Part shown: in pieces, positions 20,272 through 31,692 of the stretch | Numbering within the stretch: position 1 is the first letter of the stretch | Layout of the letters: each line of letters starts with the position of its first letter | NCBI RefSeq assembly: GCF_000987775.1 | Contig: NZ_LAHO01000002.1 | Coordinates: 248,001-312,000 of the forward strand | DNA: 64,000 nucleotides | Direction of reading: 5' to 3' | DNA from: Arsukibacterium ikkense | GTDB lineage: Bacteria > Pseudomonadota > Gammaproteobacteria > Enterobacterales > Alteromonadaceae | The notes under the pieces: model-generated | Database searches by the model: none | Told to the model about the DNA's origin: nothing | Seen by the model: the letters and a program-made list of their open reading frames with translations, nothing else | Made by a program: the position numbers and the translations under genes

Positions 20272-20362
20272 AAATCACTCCTGTTGATTTGTTGCCATAG
20301 CTTACAGAAATAGTCATTGTAGTACCAGATATACCCTAACGATAAACCACCGGCGGCGGCAC

Positions 20363-20388
20363 AAAAAAGCAGCAGTGTAGATGGCTGC
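20363..20388 (-). terminator. Probable intrinsic terminator of the beta-CASP hydrolase gene
   Basis: Minus strand: GCAGC, a 10-base loop, GCTGC, followed directly by six T. It lies about 65 bases past the stop at 20452 and upstream of the cysD start. The stem is only 5 bp. Confidence 0.5.
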
Positions 20389-20451
20389 AGCAGGCAGAAA
20401 TATACCGCTGTGCAGGGCACAGGTTCAAGGAATTGTTTGGTATAAGATATG

Positions 20452-21861
20452 CTAGCTTGCTACCACCGCCTTAACCCCACGTGTCTGCAACAACCGCAGC
20501 AAGCTTTGTTTAGCATGATCATCACCATGCACAATCCGCACTTCGCCCGGTTTGCGGCGCATACGGCCAATAAAATTCAGCAGCCCCTGCTGGTCGGCAT
20601 GGGCCGAATAGCCGCTTAACGTCAGTATTTCAGCGTTAATGGTAATACGCTCGCCGTCTATTTCTACGTAGCCGCCCTTTGGGCCATAACGCTGAATAGC
20701 CGCGCCCAGCGTACCGCGAGCCTGATAACCAACAAACACCAGCTGGTGCGCTTTATCAGGCAGTAAGGCTTTTAAGTAATTGACTACCCGGCCGCCCTCG
20801 CACATGCCGCTGGCCGCAATCACAATGGCCGGCTGTTTAGTGCGGGCTAAAAACTGCACTAACTCTACATGCTGGCTGTGGCTGTCGATGGTATGTAACT
20901 GGCTAAAGCTCAGTGGGTGGCGGCCTTGTTGTAAACGCTTTTTGGCTTCGCTGTCCCAGCAGCACTGCAACTTGCTGTAGGCCTCGGTAAATTTGGCCGC
21001 CAACGGCGAGTCGACAATAATCTGCAGCTGCTCCCACGCTAAATCGCGGTGAATTTTCTGGCCGCGCAACCGGTGGATAATAGCCTCCAGCTCGTAAATC
21101 AGCTCCTGGGTGCGGCCAATACTAAACGCCGGAAACAGCACGGTGCCGTTATCCTGCAAGGAGTGCAGCAACACCTGCTCTAACCGCTTAACACGCGCAC
21201 GGCGGTTATCATGCAGCCTGTCACCATAGGTGCTTTCAATCACTACCACATCGGCGGCATAAGGCGCTTTCGGCGCGGGTAGCAGCGGCGCATGCGGCGC
21301 GCCTAAATCACCCGAAAATACCGTTTTAAAAACACGACCACAGGCGGCATGATGTTTTAACTCGACATAAGCCGAGCCCAGAATATGGCCGGCCGGTTGC
21401 AAGCGCAGCTGGGGCGCAGCACCCGCCAGCTCTGGCAGAGCCTGCCACTGCTTAAACTCGCACGCTACTATTTGCCGGCGCAACCTGGCCAGTACGCCGT
21501 TAATCAGCGTGGCATCGCGGCTAACCCCCACTTTTATCGCATCTTCCAACACCAAGGGTAATAAAGTGGCCGAGGCTTTAGTGCAATAAATAGGGCCACT
21601 AAAACCAGCCGCCAGTAAATACGGAATACGCCCGACATGGTCAATATGCACATGGGTAACAATCAGCGCTTTGATATGGCTTAGCGGAAAAGAGATTGCT
21701 GAATTGGCTTTATTACCACTACCCTGCTCGTCGCCCTGAAACAGGCCGCAGTCGATAAGCAGGCCGTAATCATCTGCTATGCGATACTCATGGCAAGAGC
21801 CGGTAACCCCATCTACCGCGCCATGGTGGATAAACTCTGGTTGTGGATAAATCATCGACAT
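20452..21861 (-). CDS. Metallo-beta-lactamase/beta-CASP hydrolase, RNase-like
   Basis: 469-aa member of the beta-CASP branch (CPSF73/RNase J-like, KH-less bacterial type). Metal motif HVHIDH at residues 70-75, later His in AGHILGS, Asp in FSGDLG, ESTYGDR, beta-CASP motifs (FPAFSIGRTQELIYEL; SGMCEGGRVVNYLK) and the terminal SAHADQQGL. Expected to cleave RNA, though bacterial members of this subgroup are little studied. Its 3' neighbour is the cys operon and upstream is the pyruvyl transferase gene; no functional link seen. Confidence 0.9.
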   Translation of the reverse strand: MSMIYPQPEFIHHGAVDGVTGSCHEYRIADDYGLLIDCGLFQGDEQGSGNKANSAISFPLSHIKALIVTHVHIDHVGRIPYLLAAGFSGPIYCTKASATLLPLVLEDAIKVGVSRDATLINGVLARLRRQIVACEFKQWQALPELAGAAPQLRLQPAGHILGSAYVELKHHAACGRVFKTVFSGDLGAPHAPLLPAPKAPYAADVVVIESTYGDRLHDNRRARVKRLEQVLLHSLQDNGTVLFPAFSIGRTQELIYELEAIIHRLRGQKIHRDLAWEQLQIIVDSPLAAKFTEAYSKLQCCWDSEAKKRLQQGRHPLSFSQLHTIDSHSQHVELVQFLARTKQPAIVIAASGMCEGGRVVNYLKALLPDKAHQLVFVGYQARGTLGAAIQRYGPKGGYVEIDGERITINAEILTLSGYSAHADQQGLLNFIGRMRRKPGEVRIVHGDDHAKQSLLRLLQTRGVKAVVAS

Positions 21862-21883
21862 CCTGTCTCCTTAGGTCAGCTAT

Positions 21884-24102
<2,219 letters not shown>

Positions 24103-24204
24103 TAAGAGGTATTTTCCAGTCTGAATAAAAGATGCGGAACATCTTAAAAGAACCCGCTCAGAAGTAAATGCTTTCAAAAATTTAAATTTACTGAAAACTG
24201 ACCG

Positions 24205-24234
24205 AAAAAAAACCAACCTTAAATTTTAGGTTGG
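24205..24234 (-). terminator. Intrinsic terminator after the asparagine-synthetase-like gene
   Basis: Minus strand: CCAACCT (24234-24228), 8-base loop, AGGTTGG (24219-24213), then eight T (24212-24205). It lies about 100 bases after the upstream gene's stop and separates it from the nitroreductase/pyruvyl transferase pair, which must then have its own promoter or rely on read-through. Confidence 0.85.
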
Positions 24235-24331
24235 CTATAGATTCATGAATTGGATTGATTTAGGTTGGAGCCGGTCTGATTATACCGCAAAGTTAAGACT
24301 TTTCCGCTGTTTTTTTAGACACAATTATAAG

Positions 24332-25942
24332 TTATTTATTCTTTTTTATGCCGAATTCTTGTTTGCATTGTGCTATGCAATATTCGGCAAGGGTACCGAA
24401 CAAAGTGCCACTGCGCTGACTAAGCCGCAACTTAAATGCTAACCAACGCGAAAAAGGCACCAGTGCATACAATTTATTGTCGTCCAGAAAATAATTAAAC
24501 CAAGAATACATCCGGGTAAGCCAAGGGTATTTTTTTATACTGGCATGACCATAAGGTGTCGTATTACCACTATAGCGACACATGGATAATTCAACAAAAT
24601 TTATCCATAAGTTTTTTTTTCGTCGCAAGTTATAGGGTACTTGCTGCCAAAATGCCATAAAATCGCCATCCCAAAATGGCATCCACCAATCTAACTGAAA
24701 AAAATCATAGTAGCGGTTAGAGTTGATAATAAATTTGGACTGTCGCTCACGATAATTCCACGCTTCAGCCACCGAATTCAGGTTTTTAATGCCCTGCTGT
24801 GCCGCCATTAAGTGTATTTCTGCTATCTGCTTGTCAATTTTTTGCTGCAATGCGGCACTAAGTGGCCCCCGGTTATTCTGGTAATGTTTACTGATCACTG
24901 CCTGTTGTGACTGAGCTAACCCTTTGCCATGCACTACTTCGCCGTTGCTGTGTAGATCACCAGAAAAAAAGGCCGCGGTATGGCCCGGCGCAATAACAGC
25001 ATCGGCGGCAATCAGTTTTTGTGCTAACAACTGTTGAATCGCCGGAAAAACCTGAATGTTGGGTACGGATACCAAACCATGTACAAAATTAAGATAGGCG
25101 CTAAACTGTGGGTTCTGCTGCAAACGAGCCCAGGTGTGGCGTTGATAACGTACGCAATGCCAGCTAAACCCCAGCTCCGAAGCAATTTTTTTACTCAGTT
25201 TTACTTCAGCACTACCACTACGGCCAAAGGTAAAGCACAGTACATTGGAATAGCCGGCCTGTTTAAGGTACAACGCCAGCGCACGCGAGTCGTAACCGCC
25301 ACTGAGGGGAATGACAATTTGCCGGCCGTTAGCATAACTTATCAGCCTGGCTACCACTTGCCGAACCACTGCATCAAGCCGCGCTTGCCAGACGGCGATA
25401 TTGGCCTCTGCCTCGACATGGTTACGTGGAATAAAACAATAATAATATTGTGTGATCAGTTGCCCTGTTATCAGATTCAGCTGCAACAGTTCGGCTGCCT
25501 GTAGCTGCTTAAGCCCGGCTAGCAGGGTGTCACTGCCGGTGACAAAGCCCGTATGCAGAAACTCCTGTTGTACCAGCGGGTCAGCAGACAACTGACAGCC
25601 CTGAGATTTGGCCAGCTTTGCCGGCTGATCAGAGACATGCAACTGCTGCGCTTGCAGCACATAATACAACGGCCTGCTGCGTACCTTATCGCTAAAACAA
25701 AATAGCTGTTGCTGATAACGCAAGATCACTGAAAAATAGCCGTTCAGGCTGGCTAAAAATGCAGCTAAGCCATTTGCAGCAATAGCGCTGTGTAACGCTG
25801 CTTTTAATGCGGTAACACTCAGTTTATTTTCGCCTGAGTAAACATGGCCATACAACCAGATGTCGTTTGCGGTACTGATTTGGCCGAAGCTACCGGCCAG
25901 ATCGACATTTACCTTATATAACTCATTATTGTGTGGCAGCAC
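24332..25942 (-). CDS. Asparagine-synthetase-like protein lacking the glutaminase Cys
   Basis: 536 aa from a GTG at 25942 that has AGGAG 5 bases upstream. The open frame continues to 26038, but that part overlaps the flippase gene. The N-terminal half resembles an Ntn glutaminase domain without the essential Cys2 (mature start VLPHNNELY). The C-terminal half has the ATP-pyrophosphatase motif IPLSGGYDSRALALYLK near residue 210 and the Asn_synthase region (GHTAAFFSGDLHSNGE; DWWMPFWDGDFMAFW). It probably adenylates a carboxylate and adds an amine or ammonia, perhaps on a uronic acid; substrate unknown. It overlaps the flippase gene by 17 bases. Confidence 0.78.
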   Translation of the reverse strand: MLPHNNELYKVNVDLAGSFGQISTANDIWLYGHVYSGENKLSVTALKAALHSAIAANGLAAFLASLNGYFSVILRYQQQLFCFSDKVRSRPLYYVLQAQQLHVSDQPAKLAKSQGCQLSADPLVQQEFLHTGFVTGSDTLLAGLKQLQAAELLQLNLITGQLITQYYYCFIPRNHVEAEANIAVWQARLDAVVRQVVARLISYANGRQIVIPLSGGYDSRALALYLKQAGYSNVLCFTFGRSGSAEVKLSKKIASELGFSWHCVRYQRHTWARLQQNPQFSAYLNFVHGLVSVPNIQVFPAIQQLLAQKLIAADAVIAPGHTAAFFSGDLHSNGEVVHGKGLAQSQQAVISKHYQNNRGPLSAALQQKIDKQIAEIHLMAAQQGIKNLNSVAEAWNYRERQSKFIINSNRYYDFFQLDWWMPFWDGDFMAFWQQVPYNLRRKKNLWINFVELSMCRYSGNTTPYGHASIKKYPWLTRMYSWFNYFLDDNKLYALVPFSRWLAFKLRLSQRSGTLFGTLAEYCIAQCKQEFGIKKNK

Positions 25943-27251
25943 TCTGACTCCTGTTTGCGCCTTTTTTATAACAAAAATAGATAGCCATCGCGGTAAACAC
26001 CAAACTATGAAGCACCCCCACTGCAGCAAAAGAAGCAATCGCGAGCACAGGGTTAGATGCTGTCAGACCAAAGTACCACAACACACCAATTCTCAAGCAC
26101 AGGGTAATAACATTTAACGCAATGGCCCAGTGCTGTACCTGCAATACCATTACAGCTTTAATGCTTGGAGTATTTACAAAGGCAAAATACAACCATAGCG
26201 CCATCCAACTGGCATAGTCACCACTGGCCGCCCACTCCTTGCCAAACACGGACACAAATAAATCAGCGCCAGCAATAATGAAAATACTAAATGGAATAAG
26301 GCCCAATAATGCAAGGCTAAGGGTAGCCCTAATCAGTATTGCCACAAGCGGCTGCTGCTGTTGCTGTGCCTGAGTAAAGTGTGGATAAAATACATCACCA
26401 ACCGCCCGCCCTAATAACATAGCCGGCAGCACCAGAATGGCCTTAGCCAGCGTATACCAACCAGCCACAGCAGCGCCATAAAAGGCCGCCAACATTAACA
26501 CCGGTGCGCTTTGAGCGGCAGCGTTAAGCAACGATTGGGGCGCCTGAAATAGTACAAAGGCTCGAAACAGCTTTAATGTGCGGCGCAAGCGCAACCAATA
26601 ACGGCGCGAACCGGCATAGCGTAACACGCTCAATGGTTGCCAGGGTTTTACTACTACACTGCTACCAATAACTTGCAGCAGCAAGGCATGCAGCGCGCTG
26701 GCCAGCACAGCTATGGTAATCAGCACTGCAGAAATGCTCTGCCATAAACCAAATAGAAGCTTAGCCACATTAACAATAAGGGCCTGCAGCATATCTACCT
26801 TGGCCAGAGCTTTAAACTGCTGTTGCTTGATCAGCACCTGTTGTGCTATCTGCAGCCTGGCAGCAAATAATGTAGCCAGGGGGAGTAAAAACACCAAATT
26901 GCCAATATTCTCTACCGATAACAACTGCAGCAACGGCTGCTTAAACATCAGCAATAACAAGGTTAACAATAGGCTGAACCCCAGCGCTACTGCCCAGGCC
27001 AGGCTGGCAATATTGCGGGCCTGTAAACGGCTACGCCCTTGCACAATGGCCATTGGTAAACATAATGCAGCAAGCGGAAAAAATAATAATAACAAAGCAT
27101 TAAAGGCACCCAATTCGCCAAACTCTGCCGGGCCATAAATACGCAGCACCAACGGCATAAAGCCAAAGTTAATCAGTTGCACCACAATAGTACCGCTTAA
27201 TAACAACGATACCTGCCGTACCAGTTTATTTCTGAATAGGGAATTGACCAC
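25926..27251 (-). CDS. Wzx-like oligosaccharide flippase
   Basis: 441-aa polytopic membrane protein with about 12 TM segments, matching the polysaccharide biosynthesis (MOP/Wzx) family. Early motifs: RQVSLLLSGTIVVQLINFGFMPLVLRIYGPAEFG; mid AFVLFQAPQSLLNAAAQSAPVLMLAAFYGAAVAGWYTLAKAILVLPAMLLG. It would move lipid-linked repeat units to the periplasm. Start codon is GTG. It is the first gene of the block downstream of the transposase insertion. Confidence 0.88.
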   Translation of the reverse strand: MVNSLFRNKLVRQVSLLLSGTIVVQLINFGFMPLVLRIYGPAEFGELGAFNALLLLFFPLAALCLPMAIVQGRSRLQARNIASLAWAVALGFSLLLTLLLLMFKQPLLQLLSVENIGNLVFLLPLATLFAARLQIAQQVLIKQQQFKALAKVDMLQALIVNVAKLLFGLWQSISAVLITIAVLASALHALLLQVIGSSVVVKPWQPLSVLRYAGSRRYWLRLRRTLKLFRAFVLFQAPQSLLNAAAQSAPVLMLAAFYGAAVAGWYTLAKAILVLPAMLLGRAVGDVFYPHFTQAQQQQQPLVAILIRATLSLALLGLIPFSIFIIAGADLFVSVFGKEWAASGDYASWMALWLYFAFVNTPSIKAVMVLQVQHWAIALNVITLCLRIGVLWYFGLTASNPVLAIASFAAVGVLHSLVFTAMAIYFCYKKGANRSQSAATQ

Positions 27252-27330
27252 GAAACAACCTGTAAAAAAACAGCGATAACAGCGCCCAGTATAACATCAG
27301 CACAACCTTTTAACGCCAGCGCCTTTTTAT

Positions 27331-27370
27331 TAGGGACGCACCCTATTTTTTTTATTAGGGACGCACCCTA
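27331..27370. repeat. Two copies of the 15-bp REP-like hairpin repeat, 3' side of the RAYT gene
   Basis: TAGGGACGCACCCTA occurs at 27331-27345 and 27356-27370, each preceded by TTAT and followed by a run of T. The arms TAGGG/CCCTA can pair around a 5-base loop. Same orientation as the four copies on the other side of the transposase gene. Confidence 0.92.
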
Positions 27371-27401
27371 TTTTTTTCTATTTTTTTATTTTTACTTTAC
27401 T

Positions 27402-28073
27402 TTACTTTTTGGGCCTACCAACTTTTTTACTGCGTAGGCTACGTCCAAGCCGCAGCTCCAACTGCCCTACAAAATCATCATTACCACAAGGTAAACCTTT
27501 GTTGAAGCATTGACGCAACTTAAGTAAATCCTGCTCTGGTTCATTAAGCCCAAGCCAGCTTTGCCAATCAGAATGAAATGTTTTATGCCTTTTTGCCCAG
27601 GTTGCACACTTTGTTATTAAGGGATCGATCAGATTACCACAGTAGTATGCAGCACTTGACCAAACATAATCTTGAGCATGAGCCACCATACCAGCGCGAA
27701 CTGGGTTTCGATTAACATAGCGAATAGCCTGCCACATATGTGTATCATCAAGAGGTGATGAATAAAACCGGCCCTGCCATAAATGACCACTCCAGCCAAA
27801 ACCACGATTAATACGCTGCGCGTAGCGCATATTCAAAGGCCGCATTACCAAATGCATGCTATCAATGGTGTTTGGTACTGCAACCAAATGAATATGGTTA
27901 TCCATTAAGCAATACGCCAGAATATCCAAACCATGCAACTTACTATAATGTCCCAGCCATTTTATATAGTAATGCCTGTCGTCATCACTAAAGAATACTG
28001 GCTCACGCCGATTACCACGCTGGGTAATATGGTGTGGTACATCCGCAAACACTACACGATTCTTCCGAGGCAT
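27402..28073 (-). CDS. rayT: REP-associated tyrosine transposase (RAYT, Y1/IS200-like)
   Basis: 223-aa Y1 HUH protein: PHHITQRGNRREPVFFSDDD at the start, the HUH motif as HIH at residues 60-62 (MDNHIHLVAVP), GHLWQGRFYSSPLDD, and YVNRNPVRAGMV with the candidate catalytic Tyr at 119. The basic tail SLRSKKVGRPKK is typical of RAYTs. It is flanked on both sides by a short palindromic repeat, the hallmark of a REP/RAYT pair. RAYTs are thought to mobilise or cleave their cognate REP hairpins. The frame looks intact. Confidence 0.92.
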   Translation of the reverse strand: MPRKNRVVFADVPHHITQRGNRREPVFFSDDDRHYYIKWLGHYSKLHGLDILAYCLMDNHIHLVAVPNTIDSMHLVMRPLNMRYAQRINRGFGWSGHLWQGRFYSSPLDDTHMWQAIRYVNRNPVRAGMVAHAQDYVWSSAAYYCGNLIDPLITKCATWAKRHKTFHSDWQSWLGLNEPEQDLLKLRQCFNKGLPCGNDDFVGQLELRLGRSLRSKKVGRPKK

Positions 28074-28146
28074 AAAGTGTTATTTCAGAGCTAAAACTTA
28101 ACTTAAAATATACAGCATGAAACATAAAAACAACCAACAACTTTAT

Positions 28147-28243
28147 TAGGGACGCACCCTATTTTTCAGGGACGCACCCTATTTTTTCAACTTTATTAGG
28201 GACGCACCCTATTTTTTTCTATTTTTTTTAGGGACGCACCCTA
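28147..28243. repeat. Four copies of the REP-like hairpin repeat, 5' side of the RAYT gene
   Basis: Copies at 28147-28161, 28167-28181 (first base C instead of T), 28197-28211 and 28229-28243, all TAGGGACGCACCCTA-type in one orientation and followed by T runs. The array fills most of the 200 bases between the RAYT start and the acyltransferase stop. Confidence 0.92.
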
Positions 28244-28273
28244 TTTTTTCTATTTTTTTATTAAAAAAATTTC

Positions 28274-30160
28274 TCATTGTCGCTGCAGACGGATGTCCTG
28301 ATACAATAAAGAGCCAAGGTGCTTAGCGCCTGCCGGGGTTAAATGCTCACCATCGTGCGATAAAAGCTCGCCGTCAGCAGTAAAAAGTGGGCACTGGCTT
28401 TCACTGTTGCACAACAACGTTGATAGATCGACAAACTGTTGCGGCGGCAACTCTTGTCGCATTACAGCCTGCACTTGCTGCTGCGCAGTACTTAGCGGGT
28501 TACGAAGTGCAATACGCTGTGCCAGTGTCATCTCCAGCAGCTGCTTAGCTGATACAGTACCAAACTTTTTACTACCAAATACTAATACCGGTTTAGCAAA
28601 GTCGTGCTGCAGCTGTTGTACACTTTGCGCCACGCGCTGCGCTACCCACAAATGCCACTGCGATGATAGCCAGATCACGTCGGCTTGCTGCATACGCTGT
28701 TGTAGTTGGGCGTTGTCATACCAGGCCATGGCCTTGCAGCGCGTCCGCATCGCCGGCTTAACCTGCAAGCTAAAATCGTCCGGTAAATACAGGTTGCCGC
28801 AATCAGCGTTAATTTGATAAGTAGACAACGACACATGTTGCTGCAACTCAGAGCTGTAAACAGCATTAACTAAATCTTTGGCGTAACTGTCGCCAATAAG
28901 AATAACCTTTAGCTTGCCACCATCGCTGCTAAATTCAGCCAATTGCAAGGCATCAAATTTAGCAGCGTTATAGTTATCAACCTGGATAAAGTTTTGTAGC
29001 AGAGCTTGATCGGCTGCAGTATAACGCGCCATAAAACCGTTGCTGTACCAACCGGCAAACCCCACAGCAGTAATAAATAGCAAGCCAGACAGCGCTGAAG
29101 CAAATACCGTATGGCGCGAAAAACGCTGTTTATTACGCCAAGGCTGCTCAATGTAACACCAGCTCAAATATGCCAGCACAACACTCAGCACAATAAGCAG
29201 CGCATAATGCCAGCTATATTGCTCAGCAGTAAGATGACGGTAAAAGGCAAACAATGGCTGATGCCACAAGTACAGCGAGTAACTTATTAACCCTATGCCG
29301 GTAAACAGCGGTAAGCTAAGTAAACGTGCCAACGCAAAATGTGGCTGCAGGTTGTATATCAAAAGTGCGGTACCAAGGGTAGGCAATACGGCCGCGATGC
29401 CCGGGAAGGCAGTGTCGTGGCTAAAATACAGTATGGCATACAACAACATGGCCAAACCACACCAGGCCAGCAGGCAGGCTGTTTTACCAGCTGGCTTTTG
29501 CGGCTCAGGACGATAAAACATTAAGCCTGCGACAATAGAACCAACCATTAGCTGCCACAGCCTGGTAGGCAGCAGGTAAAATGCCGAATCGGCATGTAAG
29601 GCAGTAATCCAGATACAAAGGATAAAGCTGGCGGCGCAAATAAAGCTTAGTACCAGCATAAAGCGGCGTTCAGATTTTGCCAGCAGTAACAACAACAGAG
29701 GAAACAGCAGGTAGTATTGTTCTTCTATCGCCAAGCTCCAGGTATGGATCAGCGGTTTTAACTCAGTGGCAGTACCAAAGTAACCGCGCTCACTCCAAAA
29801 GAATATATTCGACACGAAGCCTGCCAGCGCCACAAGGCTTTGGGAAAAGCTGTACATATCGGCCGGCAACAGGCTAAACCAGGCCAGCGGCAAACAGCAC
29901 AGCACCACCGCAAACAACGCTGGTAAAATCCGTCTGGCGCGGCGCTCGTAAAAGCTAAGCATACTAAAGCGTTGCTGCTGCATTTCGTTAAGCAGAATAC
30001 CAGTAATTAAATAGCCGCTAATCACAAAAAAAATATCGACACCGGTATAACCGCCAGGAAACAGATTAAAACCAGCATGAAACAGTAATACTGGCAATAC
30101 CGCCAACGCACGCAAACCGTCAATGTCTTTGCGGTACCGTAATGCTGAATGCTTACTCAT
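28274..30160 (-). CDS. OafA/YrhL-type membrane acyltransferase with SGNH domain
   Basis: 628-aa AT3-SGNH protein. Residues of about 1-350 hold ten or so TM segments with RKDIDGLRALAVLPVLLFHAG and the RRARRILPAL motif of acyltransferase family 3. After a last TM (about 365-380) a periplasmic SGNH domain begins with VILIGDSYAKD, and ends with HDGEHLTPAGAKHLG, which carries the catalytic Asp/His region. Expected to O-acetylate a surface polysaccharide. The gene ends 30 bases from the REP array. Alone on its transcript side of the 30205 terminator. Confidence 0.92.
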   Translation of the reverse strand: MSKHSALRYRKDIDGLRALAVLPVLLFHAGFNLFPGGYTGVDIFFVISGYLITGILLNEMQQQRFSMLSFYERRARRILPALFAVVLCCLPLAWFSLLPADMYSFSQSLVALAGFVSNIFFWSERGYFGTATELKPLIHTWSLAIEEQYYLLFPLLLLLLAKSERRFMLVLSFICAASFILCIWITALHADSAFYLLPTRLWQLMVGSIVAGLMFYRPEPQKPAGKTACLLAWCGLAMLLYAILYFSHDTAFPGIAAVLPTLGTALLIYNLQPHFALARLLSLPLFTGIGLISYSLYLWHQPLFAFYRHLTAEQYSWHYALLIVLSVVLAYLSWCYIEQPWRNKQRFSRHTVFASALSGLLFITAVGFAGWYSNGFMARYTAADQALLQNFIQVDNYNAAKFDALQLAEFSSDGGKLKVILIGDSYAKDLVNAVYSSELQQHVSLSTYQINADCGNLYLPDDFSLQVKPAMRTRCKAMAWYDNAQLQQRMQQADVIWLSSQWHLWVAQRVAQSVQQLQHDFAKPVLVFGSKKFGTVSAKQLLEMTLAQRIALRNPLSTAQQQVQAVMRQELPPQQFVDLSTLLCNSESQCPLFTADGELLSHDGEHLTPAGAKHLGSLLYQDIRLQRQ

Positions 30161-30204
30161 AACGTGGGCTGCGTCTCTGATAAAATGGCTATGCTTTTAG
30201 TAAT

Positions 30205-30232
30205 AAAAAAACGCGCCCTAAGGCGCGTTTTT
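30205..30232 (-). terminator. Strong intrinsic terminator of the secreted-protein gene
   Basis: Minus strand: AAAAA-CGCGCC-TTAG-GGCGCG-TTTTTT, about 30 bases beyond the stop at 30262. The GC-rich stem with a T6-7 tail makes this a convincing terminator; the A run on the other side would let it work in both directions. Confidence 0.9.
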
Positions 30233-30261
30233 GGTTAACTAATCAGCCTAGGCTGAGTTAA

Positions 30262-31680
30262 TTACTTCTTGTACTGGTCAGAGATTACGTTGATACGTGA
30301 AGTACCTTCGCGGTAGTACGGAGCCAGAGTGATATCAGCAGCGTTTGCATCAATTACGAAAGTTACGCTTAACTTCTCGTTATCACCTTTAGCCAGACCG
30401 AATGCAGTCATCATGTCGCTTTCAAATACAGTTGTTACACCGTTTTTAACAGCTTTCTTAGCAAGAGTAACCGGGCCGTATTTCACGCCAGTTTTACCTA
30501 CTGCTTCCAAGATGATTTCAGCATCAGTCGCGCCCAGGTTAGATACTTCAACAGTGGTAGAGAACTGTGGGTAGCCAACTGGCAGGTAAGGAACGTTTAC
30601 TACAGAAGCATCTAAACGAGTTTTACCAACACTTGCTGCATCTAAATATTTGAAGGTCTGATTAGTTACCGGAGCAACACCTGTGTAAACTACAGGGTGA
30701 GTTGCGGTAATTTCTGTCAGAGCAATGTCATTGCCCGCAGTTGTACCGAAGTTAACAACGAACGTGCCGTTACCAGCTGCGATTGCAGCAGCAATGGTTG
30801 CAGTGTTGAAAGTTAAAGTGTCACGTACATCATTTGCACCACAAGCTGCCGGAGCAACTGCACTACAAGAAAGCGTACCAGCTACCGAAACTAAAGCTGG
30901 AGGAGCACCACATGCTAAAGCTCCCAAGTTCGCTCCAAAAGTAGCAGTTGGCTTAGTTCCATCAGCACAGATTGCGATATTCGCAACGGTGTTAGCATTA
31001 AAAGTACCATTTAAAACCAGTGTCTCAGAAGCCACAACAGCCTGAACACCGGCAGTAGCCAGCTTCACGTTTACTTCAGCGAATACAGAACCTTTATCAT
31101 TGTACTCGTCACGATCTAAGCGGTTAACGAAACCATCAAAAGCTGTTACAGCACTAACAGTACGCTGAGCAACACTGGTAGTTAATGCAGCTGAGTTATT
31201 GCCAGTGGTATCTTTAGCAACACCAGAAACACCATCAACGGCCTTGTAAGTTACATTACCAGCACGCGGTACGAAGTTAGTACCGGCGAAAATAACGTCA
31301 AATGCAGAGTTAGCGATAACCGGGTTACCTAACTGCACTTCCATCTCTAGCTTTGGAGCTACTGTAGCAGTACTAGGAGTCCAAGTAATATTTGTAAAAG
31401 TAAAAGTACCATTACCGTAGTCAATACTGAAGTCAGCAGCAAGTGTTGGATCAGCTAAAACAGTACCGATTGGGAAAGTCAGAGTGATTTTATCACCTGG
31501 AACCAGCTCAGCACGGTTTAAAACACGGATAGTTTGCGCCTGACCAGGAGCGGCAACACCTGCAGCAGCAGCTTCGGTTGTTATTACAGTTGGGGCAGAA
31601 ATAGTTAAATCAGCAGCGCTTGCACCAAAGGCAAGAGCCATAGATGCTGCTACTAAAGAGGCGTTAAATACCTTTTTCAT
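30262..31680 (-). CDS. Secreted surface protein of unknown family, possibly S-layer-like
   Basis: 472 aa. Clear Sec signal peptide (MKKVFNASLVAASMALAFGASA, cut before ADLT). The mature protein is acidic to neutral, rich in Ala, Val, Thr and Asn, with strand-like alternation (DKITLTFPIGTVL; GTFTFTNITWTP) and no TM or barrel-ending aromatic motif. A Cys-containing segment lies at about 230-280, and the tail is DITLAPYYREGTSRINVISDQYKK. It has its own promoter, a long structured leader and a strong terminator, pointing to high expression. It lies directly downstream of the variant T2SS operon, so it may be that system's substrate. An S-layer role (compare Slr4 of marine gammaproteobacteria) is a hypothesis I cannot test here. 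Confidence 0.7.
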   Translation of the reverse strand: MKKVFNASLVAASMALAFGASAADLTISAPTVITTEAAAAGVAAPGQAQTIRVLNRAELVPGDKITLTFPIGTVLADPTLAADFSIDYGNGTFTFTNITWTPSTATVAPKLEMEVQLGNPVIANSAFDVIFAGTNFVPRAGNVTYKAVDGVSGVAKDTTGNNSAALTTSVAQRTVSAVTAFDGFVNRLDRDEYNDKGSVFAEVNVKLATAGVQAVVASETLVLNGTFNANTVANIAICADGTKPTATFGANLGALACGAPPALVSVAGTLSCSAVAPAACGANDVRDTLTFNTATIAAAIAAGNGTFVVNFGTTAGNDIALTEITATHPVVYTGVAPVTNQTFKYLDAASVGKTRLDASVVNVPYLPVGYPQFSTTVEVSNLGATDAEIILEAVGKTGVKYGPVTLAKKAVKNGVTTVFESDMMTAFGLAKGDNEKLSVTFVIDANAADITLAPYYREGTSRINVISDQYKK

Positions 31681-31692
31681 ACGTTTAAATCT

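Noticed and set aside
25942..26038. N-terminal extension of the asparagine-synthetase-like protein
   Set aside because: Lies within the flippase coding region, lacks a ribosome site, and a GTG with AGGAG at 25942 explains the start.
27331..28243. CRISPR-like look of the spaced short repeats
   Set aside because: The units are 15 bases, palindromic, irregularly spaced, with T-rich low-complexity spacers and no cas genes; they are REP-type elements of the RAYT.
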